Shown: positions 24,144-30,561 of the stretch, one piece after another
Position numbering within the stretch: position 1 is the first letter of the stretch
How the letters are laid out: each line of letters starts with the position of its first letter
NCBI GenBank assembly: GCA_022800525.1
Contig: JAAWQM010000027.1
Coordinates: forward strand, 1 to 38,120
DNA from: Oscillospiraceae bacterium
GTDB lineage: Bacteria; Bacillota; Clostridia; Oscillospirales; Oscillospiraceae
Length of the DNA: 38,120 bases
Reading direction: 5' to 3'
The notes under the pieces: generated by a model
What the model saw: the letters and a program-made list of their open reading frames with translations, nothing else
Database searches by the model: none
Told to the model about the DNA's origin: nothing
Translations under genes and position numbers: made by a program

Positions 24144-24178
24144 GCCCAGGGTGACTTGATGCTGCCCTGGGCCTCTTT
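24144..24178 (+). terminator. Probable terminator of pepC
   Basis: GCCCAGGG (24144-24151) and CCCTGGGC (24165-24172) followed by CTCTTTC; short stem and weak U-run. Confidence 0.5.
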
Positions 24179-24207
24179 CTGCCGCAAAACGGCACATAGC
24201 AGGTGAC

Positions 24208-25590
24208 ATGATGAACGAACGAAAAGAAAACCAGGGCGGCGTGACCGTCCTGACGGAGGGCAGTCCCTGGCGGCTGCTGTTCCTGTTCTCCTTGCCGCTG
24301 ATGGCGGGGAACATCTTCCAGCAGATGTATACCGTAGTGGATACCGCAGTAGTAGGGAAGGTGCTGGGCGTGGACGCTCTGGCGGCTTTGGGGGCGGTGG
24401 ACTGGCTGAACTGGTTGACCCTGGGGGCGATCCAGGGGTTCACCCAGGGATTTTCCATCCTGATGGCCCAGCGGTTCGGCGCGGGGGACTACGGCAAGCT
24501 GCGCCAGACGGCGGCGAATTCCATCGTCCTGGCGGCGCTGTGCGCCGCCGTCCTGACAACAGCCAGTCAGGCGCTGGCGGGGACGGCGGTGGACCTGCTG
24601 CAAACGCCGGGGGAAATCCGTCCCATTTCCATAGCCTATCTGCGTATCATCTTCGGCGGACTGCCCATCGTCATGGCATATAATCTGGCGGCGTCCATCC
24701 TGCGGGCGCTGGGGGATGGCCGGACGCCGCTGGCGGCGATGATCGTAGCCTCGCTGACCAATATCGCCCTGGACCTGCTGTTTGTCATGGGGTTCCGCTG
24801 GGGAGTCCAGGGAGCGGCGGCCGCCACGCTGATGGCCCAATGTCTGGCGGCGGGGTACTGTATCTGGCGGCTGAGCCGGATGGAGGTACTGCGCCTGAGC
24901 AGGGAGGACTGGGTCCTCAGCGCACCGCTGTGCGGGCGGCTGATGTGGCTGGGGTCCCCCATGGCGTTCCAGAACACCATCATCGCCATAGGCGGGATGA
25001 TTATTCAGACAATCGTCAACGGCTTCGGCGTGGCCTTCATCGCAGGCTATACGGCGGCCAATAAGCTCTACGGTATCTTGGAGGTGGCCGCCACCTCTTA
25101 CGGCTATGCCATGACAACCTACGCCGGACAGAACCTGGGGGCAGGGAAAGTCCGCCGCATTTCCCAGGGCATCCGGGCCGGTATGGTTATTGCCCTTGCA
25201 ACGTCGGTGGTCATCACGGCGCTGATGCTGGCCTTCGGGCGGCTTATCCTGTCCTTCTTCCTGCCTGCCGGGGCGGAAGCGAGCGCAGAGGCGCTGGGTG
25301 TGGGCTACCAATATCTGTCGCTGATGGCGCTGTGCCTGCCGGCGCTGTATGTCCTCCATGTAACCCGCAGCTGTATCCAGGGCCTAGGGAACACCGTGCT
25401 GCCCATGGTATCCGGCATGTCAGAGTTCGTGATGCGTACCGGAGGCGCGCTGACGCTGCCGCCGGTCATCGGAGAGACGGGCGTGATGATTGCGGAGGTC
25501 CTGGCGTGGTTCGGAGCGGACCTGATTCTGGCGCCCAGCTATTTCTTTGTCATGAAACGGGTCCGGCGGGAAATGCCGGAGGATCATTAA
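24208..25590 (+). CDS. MATE family multidrug efflux transporter
   Basis: 460 residues, about 12 membrane segments. Family signatures: SLPLMAGNIFQQMYTVVDTAVVGKVLG at the N terminus, FTQGFSILMAQRFGAGD, AASILRALGDGRTPL, and the second-half counterparts TYAGQNLGAGK and IQGLGNT. This is the DinF/NorM-like clostridial branch that exports cationic drugs or metabolites using Na+ or H+. Start ATG 24208 with AGCAGGTGA upstream; the next codon is also ATG. Ends beside a REP-like element. Confidence 0.92.
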   Translation: MMNERKENQGGVTVLTEGSPWRLLFLFSLPLMAGNIFQQMYTVVDTAVVGKVLGVDALAALGAVDWLNWLTLGAIQGFTQGFSILMAQRFGAGDYGKLRQTAANSIVLAALCAAVLTTASQALAGTAVDLLQTPGEIRPISIAYLRIIFGGLPIVMAYNLAASILRALGDGRTPLAAMIVASLTNIALDLLFVMGFRWGVQGAAAATLMAQCLAAGYCIWRLSRMEVLRLSREDWVLSAPLCGRLMWLGSPMAFQNTIIAIGGMIIQTIVNGFGVAFIAGYTAANKLYGILEVAATSYGYAMTTYAGQNLGAGKVRRISQGIRAGMVIALATSVVITALMLAFGRLILSFFLPAGAEASAEALGVGYQYLSLMALCLPALYVLHVTRSCIQGLGNTVLPMVSGMSEFVMRTGGALTLPPVIGETGVMIAEVLAWFGADLILAPSYFFVMKRVRREMPEDH

Positions 25591-25640
25591 AGTTTTGGTC
25601 CAGCCTTTTCGAAGGATGGTGGGTTCGGGCAAAGCCCAAC
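25591..25640. repeat. REP-like intergenic element, copy 2 (between convergent genes)
   Basis: AGTTTTGGTCC, then AGCCTTTTCGAAGGATGG, then GGGTTCGGGCAAAGCCCAAC. Same block order as 15301-15360. It lies exactly between MATE and the opposing membrane-protein gene and may end both transcripts. Confidence 0.5.
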
Positions 25641-25642
25641 AC

Positions 25643-26170
25643 TCACCGCAGCTTTCTCCGAAAGACACTATCCAGCACACCCAATACCCGGTCAAAGAGC
25701 AGGAAGGTGACATTCCCCAAAATAAACAGACCTGCAATCATCCAGACAGAGTACTCCGCAAACTCCTCCACAAGCGCTTCCATCCGAAAGAGGAACAGCA
25801 ACAGCGCATACATCGCCGCCATAGCCGCAGTAAACAACCCGCACTTGACGGCAATCCGGAGAACCCTGGGCAGCCGTCCCAGCCGGGGCCGCAGAGTGGG
25901 ATACCACCCAAGAAACAGGTAAAAGCACGCCAGCTCCTTGTCCGCGCACAGCAGAACCGCCAATACCGACACCGCCGCATACACCAACAAGGAGGTCCCC
26001 AAGCCATAGGAGCCAGCCACCGGCAGGAGGCATACCATCGCCAGCATGGGACAGGCGAAGGTGGCCAGCGGGATGATGCTGCCCAGCGACAGGATCACAA
26101 CGGACAGAGCCGCCAGCAGCCCGCAAAGGGCTGTTTGGCGGCTTTTCCGCTGGAATTGGTCATGCGTCAT
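25643..26170 (-). CDS. Small polytopic membrane protein, ECF-transporter-S-component-like
   Basis: 175 residues with about five membrane segments (TALCGLLAALSVVILSLGSIIPLATFA, LAMVCLLPVAGSYG, LLVYAAVSVLAVLLC, LFTAAMAAMYALLLFLF, WMIAGLFILGNVTFLLF). The N-terminal LCGLLAALSVVILSLGSIIP followed by a DKELA loop resembles clostridial proteins labelled ECF transporter S component, but I see no ligand-specific motif. GGAGGAG precedes ATG 26170. It starts 14 bases after the Sel1 gene and is likely in its operon. Confidence 0.6.
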   Translation of the reverse strand: MTHDQFQRKSRQTALCGLLAALSVVILSLGSIIPLATFACPMLAMVCLLPVAGSYGLGTSLLVYAAVSVLAVLLCADKELACFYLFLGWYPTLRPRLGRLPRVLRIAVKCGLFTAAMAAMYALLLFLFRMEALVEEFAEYSVWMIAGLFILGNVTFLLFDRVLGVLDSVFRRKLR

Positions 26171-26184
26171 AACACTCCTCCATA

Positions 26185-26841
26185 TTAAAAGCGTTCCAGC
26201 AGTATCTGCTTCGCTTCCTCGCTGCCGTTCCTGGCGGCGATCTCCAGCCAGTAGCGGGCCTTCTTAGGATTGCGTGTCTCCGCCCGGCCGCTGTGATACA
26301 TGCGCCCGCATTTCAACTGTGCGCCCACATCCCCCTGTTTGGCCGCCTGCTCATACCAGGACAGGGCCCGCTTCAGATAAATCTCTGTGCCCGCGCCCTC
26401 CTCATACATCGCGCCGCAGGCAATCTGCGCCCGCAGGAATCCCTGCTTCGCCGCCCGCTTGTACCAGGAGAGGGCCGCCCTGCAATTTTTCTCAGCGGCG
26501 ATGCCGTTCTGGTACATGTGCCCGCAAAGGAACTGGGCCTCCATATGTCCCACCTCCGCGGCGCGGAGCAGAGCGGCCAGCGCCTCCTCCGGCCGCTTTT
26601 CGCGATAGGCCAGAATTCCGGCCTCATAATCGTCCTGTCCTGGCGCCCGCTCCGGCGGGAGCGGTTCCGCGAAGGGGTCATCGTCCCAGCCTTCTGCCGG
26701 CGTTTCGCCGGAAGGGGAGGAGATCTCCGCCTCTTCTGAAACCTGGGAAGGCTTGGGCGGTTCAGGCTCCTGGGGGGTTCTGGAGGACTTCCCGGGAATC
26801 TGGAGGAATTGCAGGCCCTTTGTTACATAATCTCTCAGCAT
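26185..26841 (-). CDS. Sel1-like repeat protein
   Basis: 218 residues. Residues 1-70 are acidic and proline-rich, probably disordered (PQEPEPPKPSQVSEE). From about 75 onward there are four Sel1/TPR-like repeats, e.g. AALSWYKRAAKQGFLRAQIACGAMYEEG and ALSWYEQAAKQGDVGAQLKCGRMYHSG, each about 36 residues. Such solenoids hold protein partners. No signal peptide. GAGAGGTGG precedes ATG 26841. It is first in an operon with the membrane protein, so a link between them is plausible. Confidence 0.88.
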   Translation of the reverse strand: MLRDYVTKGLQFLQIPGKSSRTPQEPEPPKPSQVSEEAEISSPSGETPAEGWDDDPFAEPLPPERAPGQDDYEAGILAYREKRPEEALAALLRAAEVGHMEAQFLCGHMYQNGIAAEKNCRAALSWYKRAAKQGFLRAQIACGAMYEEGAGTEIYLKRALSWYEQAAKQGDVGAQLKCGRMYHSGRAETRNPKKARYWLEIAARNGSEEAKQILLERF

Positions 26842-26884
26842 GATACGTTTGTCCCACCTCTCGATACTAGTTCACGCAAAGCTT

Positions 26885-26914
26885 ATTATAATCCAAAAGG
26901 GGGGGAGATGTCAA
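26885..26914 (-). promoter_or_regulatory. Promoter of the Sel1-repeat operon
   Basis: Minus strand TTGACA (26914-26909), 18 bases with a C7 run, TATAAT (26890-26885). Confidence 0.8.
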
Positions 26915-26995
26915 CTTTCTGTCGAATGCTGGACAAGGTATTTGAATGAGTGAATAAACTGTGAACAAAATCGAAGTAAAGGATATCATAGGTGC

Positions 26996-27419
26996 ATGGA
27001 TAATTATGTGAACTATAATCTCACCGATGAATAATGGGAACATATTCAGCCACTGCTGCCACCGGAAAATACGGGAAAGAAAGGACAACCTGGAAAAGAC
27101 GACCGGACGATGTTGAACAGTGTGCTTAGGATGAATCGCAGCGGGGTGCAATGGCGACAGCTTCCAAAGCGTTACGGACCTTGGTAAAGCGTTTATGCGC
27201 GATTTGCCAAATGGTGTAACGATTGAGATTTCTCCTAAAAGCAATGCCAAAGAGCCGTGGGAGATCGATTATTTCTTGTGCAAAGAGCTGCGCCTCGTTG
27301 AATGCTTCTTCCAAAAGTTGAAACGGTTTCGCCGAGCTGCCACACGGTACGATAAACTAGACAGATCCGGGATTGTTGTTTCTGGCACAGGGTGCCCCAA
27401 TACCCAGATTGACAGATAG
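26996..27419 (+). pseudogene. Decayed IS5-family transposase with internal deletion
   Basis: From ATG 26996: DNYVNYNLTDE-stop-WEHIQPLLPPENTGKKGQPGKDD, then RMNRSGVQWRQLPKRYGPW-stop-SVYARFAKW, the N-terminal domain of IS5-type transposases. The reading then jumps to another frame (from about 27210) with ISPKSNAKEPWEIDY and LVECFFQKLKRFRRAATRYDKLD, the C-terminal end. The DDE centre is missing, so several hundred bases were lost. Two in-frame stops also confirm decay. No terminal repeats are recognised. Confidence 0.88.
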
Positions 27420-27550
27420 AGAAAGGTATGTAAACTGGACAATTATAAATTGCTCATTTTTAATAGTAATATTGACAATTTCAATTTACAGATAAGCTCT
27501 TAATGCCTTCGTTGGTGCGCTGGTCTTCTGCGTCTACCCATTTGTTCTAT

Positions 27551-27628
27551 CGGTGGCGGGTCGCTGCGGTATCACTGCAGGGCCGTCATTGTCCGTAGGA
27601 CAATGACGGCCCCCGCCTGCTGCCACCG
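27551..27628. repeat. Long nested hairpin
   Basis: Inner arms GGGCCGTCATTGTCC (27580-27594) and GGACAATGACGGCCC (27598-27612) are perfect over 15 bp with a three-base loop. Outer arms CGGTGGC (27551-27557) and GCCACCG (27622-27628) also match, giving a 78-base imperfect cruciform. It lies between the IS5 remnant and the DJ-1 gene. It may be a MITE-like insert or the 3' end structure of the ABC-F/DJ-1 transcript, though there is no U-run. The rest of 27420-27699 is AT-rich and shows nothing else. Confidence 0.7.
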
Positions 27629-27699
27629 CCATCCATGCAGCTGGTCAACGATTTATTCGCAGAATGCTTTGTAACGGAACACCCCTGTATGGGCGCATA

Positions 27700-28350
27700 T
27701 CATCCGCCCGTTTTCTCCAGACATCTGTCCCAATCGGCCCGCGCTTCCTCCATCACCTCTGGCGGCAGATGGAAAACAAAATCCTCTTCTGAATAGTTCT
27801 TCCCCGCCATAGGCTCAAAAATGGTATCTGAGCAATCAATTCCTACTTTTCGTGCCACAGCCGCAGCAAACTCCCGGAATGCCCCGCCATAGGCGGTAAC
27901 CAGATTCCCATCCTCCACCAAAAATGTGCGTGCAACTCCCTCCCGGGGTATCACCGGAAAGGCATCCAGAAATTCCTCAAATACACCATGGGTAAACCGT
28001 TTGCTCTCCAGCAGCCCCGCCTTTCCCAGCAGCAAAGGCGCGGAGGATATGGCCGCAATGACAAAGCTTCCATCCCCCCGGAACTGCTCCAGAAACCGGA
28101 TATTCCGCTCATCCAGCATAACCGGCAGCGGCTCCCAGATTCCCGGCAGGAGCAGACAGTCAAACTCTTCCCGCTCAAACTCCGTAAAAGCCTTATCCGG
28201 CAGAATGGTAAATCCATCCTCACTCCTGACCGCTTCCCCACCTGCGGTGAAGGTGACAATCTCCTTGTCATAGAACTTGAATAATTCTGTCGTACAGCTA
28301 ATTTCCTGCATGGAAAACAGCGGATAAAGCATCACAGCAGCTTTTTTCAT
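27700..28350 (-). CDS. DJ-1/PfpI family protein with serine at the nucleophile position
   Basis: 216 residues. Class-I GATase-like fold: KAAVMLYPLFSMQEI (N-terminal strand), FDCLLLPGIWEP, and the elbow VIAAISSAPLLLGKAGLL (residues 97-114). The usual nucleophilic cysteine is replaced by serine (S102/S103), so thiol-dependent glyoxalase or protease activity is unlikely. The C-terminal part (about 120-216) gives FLVEDGNLVTAYGGAFREFA, as in ThiJ-like proteins of Clostridia. Coupled to the ABC-F gene by ATGA overlap, so it is expressed with it. Confidence 0.88.
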   Translation of the reverse strand: MKKAAVMLYPLFSMQEISCTTELFKFYDKEIVTFTAGGEAVRSEDGFTILPDKAFTEFEREEFDCLLLPGIWEPLPVMLDERNIRFLEQFRGDGSFVIAAISSAPLLLGKAGLLESKRFTHGVFEEFLDAFPVIPREGVARTFLVEDGNLVTAYGGAFREFAAAVARKVGIDCSDTIFEPMAGKNYSEEDFVFHLPPEVMEEARADWDRCLEKTGG

Positions 28351-29906
28351 AATGAAACCTCCATCAGCTGTTCCCGTTCCACCGGGAACAGCCCGTCTTC
28401 AGTAAACCGGTACAGCTTACCGCATACCTGCGTGAGGAACTTCCGGTCATGGGACACGCTGATGACCGTCCCCTCGTAGTCCGCCAGCGCCTCCCGCACT
28501 CTTGGTCCGGAAATCGGCGAAAAGTTCCGGGTCGGCTCATCCAGAATCAGCACATTCACCCCGTCCAGCATCATTTTCGTCAGTAGCAGCTTCGCCTTCT
28601 GCCCGCCGGACAGCTCCCGGATCGGGTGGGCCATCTCCTGCCGGGTATAGCGGATACTGCCCAGATACGTCCGCGCTCTCGTCTCTGACGCCGTGTCCCC
28701 CTCCGGGGCCAGGTACTGCACCGGCGTCTGCTCCAGCGGCAGTGTATCGGCGTAATCCTGAGACATATAGGCGGCGTGAATGTCCCTGCGGGACAGCAGC
28801 TCCGCCACGATGCGCCGCAACAGCGTGGTCTTCCCCGCCCCGTTGGGACCCAGGATGCCCACCTTCTCTCCGCCGGAGACATGGAGCCGGACATTCCTTG
28901 CCAGTAGCCTCTCTCCCGCCCGCAGCTCTGGCAGACTCAGATCCAGTACGGTCTTTCCGGCAGGCACAGCCGTCCCGCCTGGAAAACGGAGGAACACAGC
29001 CTCCTCCACCTCCGGCAGTTGGGTCATATCCTCCGCCTCACGCTCGAACCGGCGGCCCATGGACAGCACAGTATGCATCTTCTTTTTCAATAGCCGGCCC
29101 GTACCCGGATCCTGGCGGGAAACCGCGCCCTGTGCGCGCTCCACGCTATGCTGGATGCGGCGGTATTTTTCCATCTTCTTGTCGTACGCTTCCCGCTCCT
29201 TTCGGGCCTGCTGGGTCTGAGTGACGATGGCCTCCTCCCGGCGGCTGATATAGGCCGCGTAGTCCAGCCGGTGGACCGTACACCGGGGCGGCTTCCCCTC
29301 CCGGGGATGCTCCATGTGAAGCACCATCGTCGCGGTGTTCTCAATCAGCGTCTCATCATGAGAGATATACAGTACGCTCCCGTGAAACGCGCAAATGAAT
29401 CCTTCCAGCCACTCCAGCGTCTCCAGGTCCAGATCGCTGGACGGCTCATCCAGCAGCAGCGCCGCCGGACGGCTGAACAGCAGCCGTCCCAGCTGGAGCT
29501 TGATCCGTTCCCCGCCGGAGAGGCTGGAGACCGGACGGCCGCTGTAGAACTCCTCCGCCGGGAAGCGCAGCTTCCGGGCGATATCCGCCAGCTCCCTGGG
29601 CGTCAGGTCGAAGAAGGCCGGGGATGCGGCGCAGAAGTCATAGACGCTCCCCGCCTTCTCCTCCTCGCTGAGGTCCTGGGCCAGATAGCCAATGAAGCCC
29701 GGATCCCCAGCCAGCTCGCCGCTCCATTCGCAGTAGGACTCAATCAGCCCGGGATCATAGACCCATTTCAGCAGCGTCGATTTCCCGTTGCCCTCCTCTC
29801 CGATGACTGCGGCCTTGTCTCCATCGCCGATGACGAAGGAAAAATCCGCCGCCAGGTCCCGCAGGTCCTTCCGGTGCGTCAATGTCAGGTTCTTTACTTG
29901 GATCAT
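28347..29906 (-). CDS. ABC-F family ATPase (putative ribosome-protection protein)
   Basis: 519-residue soluble protein with two ATPase domains and no membrane segments. Domain 1: Walker A GEEGNGKSTLL, signature SLSGGERIKLQ, Walker B ALLLDEPSSDLD. Domain 2: GPNGAGKTTLLRR, ELSGGQKAKLLL, LILDEPTRNFSP. The interdomain linker (about 225-300), rich in charged residues (QQARKEREAYDKKMEKYRR), is the part that enters the ribosomal peptidyl-transferase region in antibiotic-resistance ABC-Fs. DEPTRNFSP is typical of such clostridial forms. GAGGAGG precedes ATG 29906. The 250-base leader has an uORF and a terminator, the standard drug-inducible layout. Specific drug unknown. Confidence 0.9.
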   Translation of the reverse strand: MIQVKNLTLTHRKDLRDLAADFSFVIGDGDKAAVIGEEGNGKSTLLKWVYDPGLIESYCEWSGELAGDPGFIGYLAQDLSEEEKAGSVYDFCAASPAFFDLTPRELADIARKLRFPAEEFYSGRPVSSLSGGERIKLQLGRLLFSRPAALLLDEPSSDLDLETLEWLEGFICAFHGSVLYISHDETLIENTATMVLHMEHPREGKPPRCTVHRLDYAAYISRREEAIVTQTQQARKEREAYDKKMEKYRRIQHSVERAQGAVSRQDPGTGRLLKKKMHTVLSMGRRFEREAEDMTQLPEVEEAVFLRFPGGTAVPAGKTVLDLSLPELRAGERLLARNVRLHVSGGEKVGILGPNGAGKTTLLRRIVAELLSRRDIHAAYMSQDYADTLPLEQTPVQYLAPEGDTASETRARTYLGSIRYTRQEMAHPIRELSGGQKAKLLLTKMMLDGVNVLILDEPTRNFSPISGPRVREALADYEGTVISVSHDRKFLTQVCGKLYRFTEDGLFPVEREQLMEVSL

Positions 29907-29930
29907 GGTGGTGTCCTCCTCTCTTTTGCC

Positions 29931-29963
29931 AAAAGAAAAACGCCTTCGGACTTGCCGAAAGCG
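29931..29963 (-). terminator. Attenuator terminator just before the ABC-F ribosome site
   Basis: Minus strand CGCTTTCGG (29963-29955), five-base loop, CCGAAGGCG (29949-29941), then TTTTTCTTTT. Stem of nine with one G-U. It lies about 24 bases before the ABC-F start codon and within its own leader, so default termination with drug-induced read-through is the simplest reading. Confidence 0.75.
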
Positions 29964-30120
29964 CAGAAAGACACATCAGGGCGCACTGGAGCGAGACGCT
30001 CCGGCCAGACAGGTGATTCCCCGTCTAAAATGACCCAGGCATCTTTTGACTTCCGGCAACACAAGACAGACCCCGCGCTGCGCGCGGCGTCCAAAAGCGT
30101 CCTGTTACACGAAAATCAAA

Positions 30121-30132
30121 TCAGCCGATCAT
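30121..30132 (-). CDS. Three-codon upstream ORF (Met-Ile-Gly-stop) in the ABC-F leader
   Basis: ATG ATC GGC TGA on the minus strand, with GGAAGGG seven bases upstream (30146-30140). It starts about 25 bases after the predicted transcription start and 215 bases before the ABC-F start. Very short uORFs in ABC-F leaders are known to sense ribosome stalling and prevent termination. The codons and ribosome site are seen directly; function is inferred. Confidence 0.55.
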   Translation of the reverse strand: MIG

Positions 30133-30162
30133 TTTTTCACCCTTCCTTTTTCAATTACCACC

Positions 30163-30190
30163 AGCATATCACGATTTTACGAAATGTCCA
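30163..30190 (-). promoter_or_regulatory. Promoter of the ABC-F / DJ-1 operon
   Basis: Minus strand TGGACA (30190-30185), 16 bases, TATGCT (30168-30163). Its -35 abuts the -35 of the divergent promoter at 30192. Confidence 0.6.
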
Positions 30191-30191
30191 G

Positions 30192-30220
30192 TTACAATTT
30201 TGTTACAAACGATGTATAAT
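30192..30220 (+). promoter_or_regulatory. Promoter of the 77-residue orphan gene
   Basis: TTACAA (30192-30197), 17 bases, TATAAT (30215-30220). GTTACAA is repeated 12 bases apart in this -35/spacer region. Confidence 0.68.
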
Positions 30221-30285
30221 TCCCCGGATTTTGCCGCACAATAATGTGAATCGTCCCATCAGGGCGAAGAAAGGATCAGAGAACC

Positions 30286-30519
30286 ATGAAAACCTACGAA
30301 GTTATCAGAGAAGAATACGTCCCCTGCACCGGGGACATGCTCCCGGACCGTCGGGAGATCTTGGAGCTCCAGCTGGAAAATCCCGCCATGTATGTTCAGG
30401 ATCAGTACCGCAGGGAGCGGTCCGTGGAATTCCTGGCTACCGAGCACGACGGCAGCCCCGTCATCGAGGCTCTGCTGGAGGGCGGCCGGAAGCACCGGTA
30501 TATTTTCAGCGAGATCTGA
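30286..30519 (+). CDS. Conserved-looking small protein of unknown function
   Basis: 77 residues: MKTYEVIREEYVPCTGDMLP, DRREILELQLENPAMYVQ, ...YRRERSVEFLATEHDG..., ending GRKHRYIFSEI. No known domain, no signal peptide, no membrane segment; highly charged (many E and R). One cysteine. AAAGGA lies about a dozen bases before ATG 30286 and a good promoter lies upstream. Codon use resembles its neighbours. It could be a small adaptor. I do not recognise the family. Confidence 0.75.
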   Translation: MKTYEVIREEYVPCTGDMLPDRREILELQLENPAMYVQDQYRRERSVEFLATEHDGSPVIEALLEGGRKHRYIFSEI

Positions 30520-30521
30520 GG

Positions 30522-30561
30522 GCATCGGAGGCGGAGAGCGTCAGCCCTCCGCCTCCGATGC
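30522..30561. terminator. Shared hairpin between the orphan gene and recQ
   Basis: Arms GCATCGGAGGCGGAG (30522-30536) and CTCCGCCTCCGATGC (30547-30561), perfect 15 bp. The right arm encodes the last residues of RecQ (SEAEG). No U-run, so it may block read-through only partly or protect the 3' ends. Confidence 0.6.

Noticed and set aside
22713-24458. 581-codon open frame on minus, and similar long frames at 7887-9401 (+), 12086-13324 (-), 15409-16803 (-), 23977-25359 (-), 5315-6229 (+)
   Set aside because: All are antisense shadows of well-recognised genes in GC-rich DNA. They have His/Gln/Arg/Gly-rich composition, no ribosome site and no domain.
29903-30094. 63-codon minus-strand frame in the ABC-F leader
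   Set aside because: It would start at TTG without a ribosome site and runs through the terminator; the three-codon uORF has a strong ribosome site instead.
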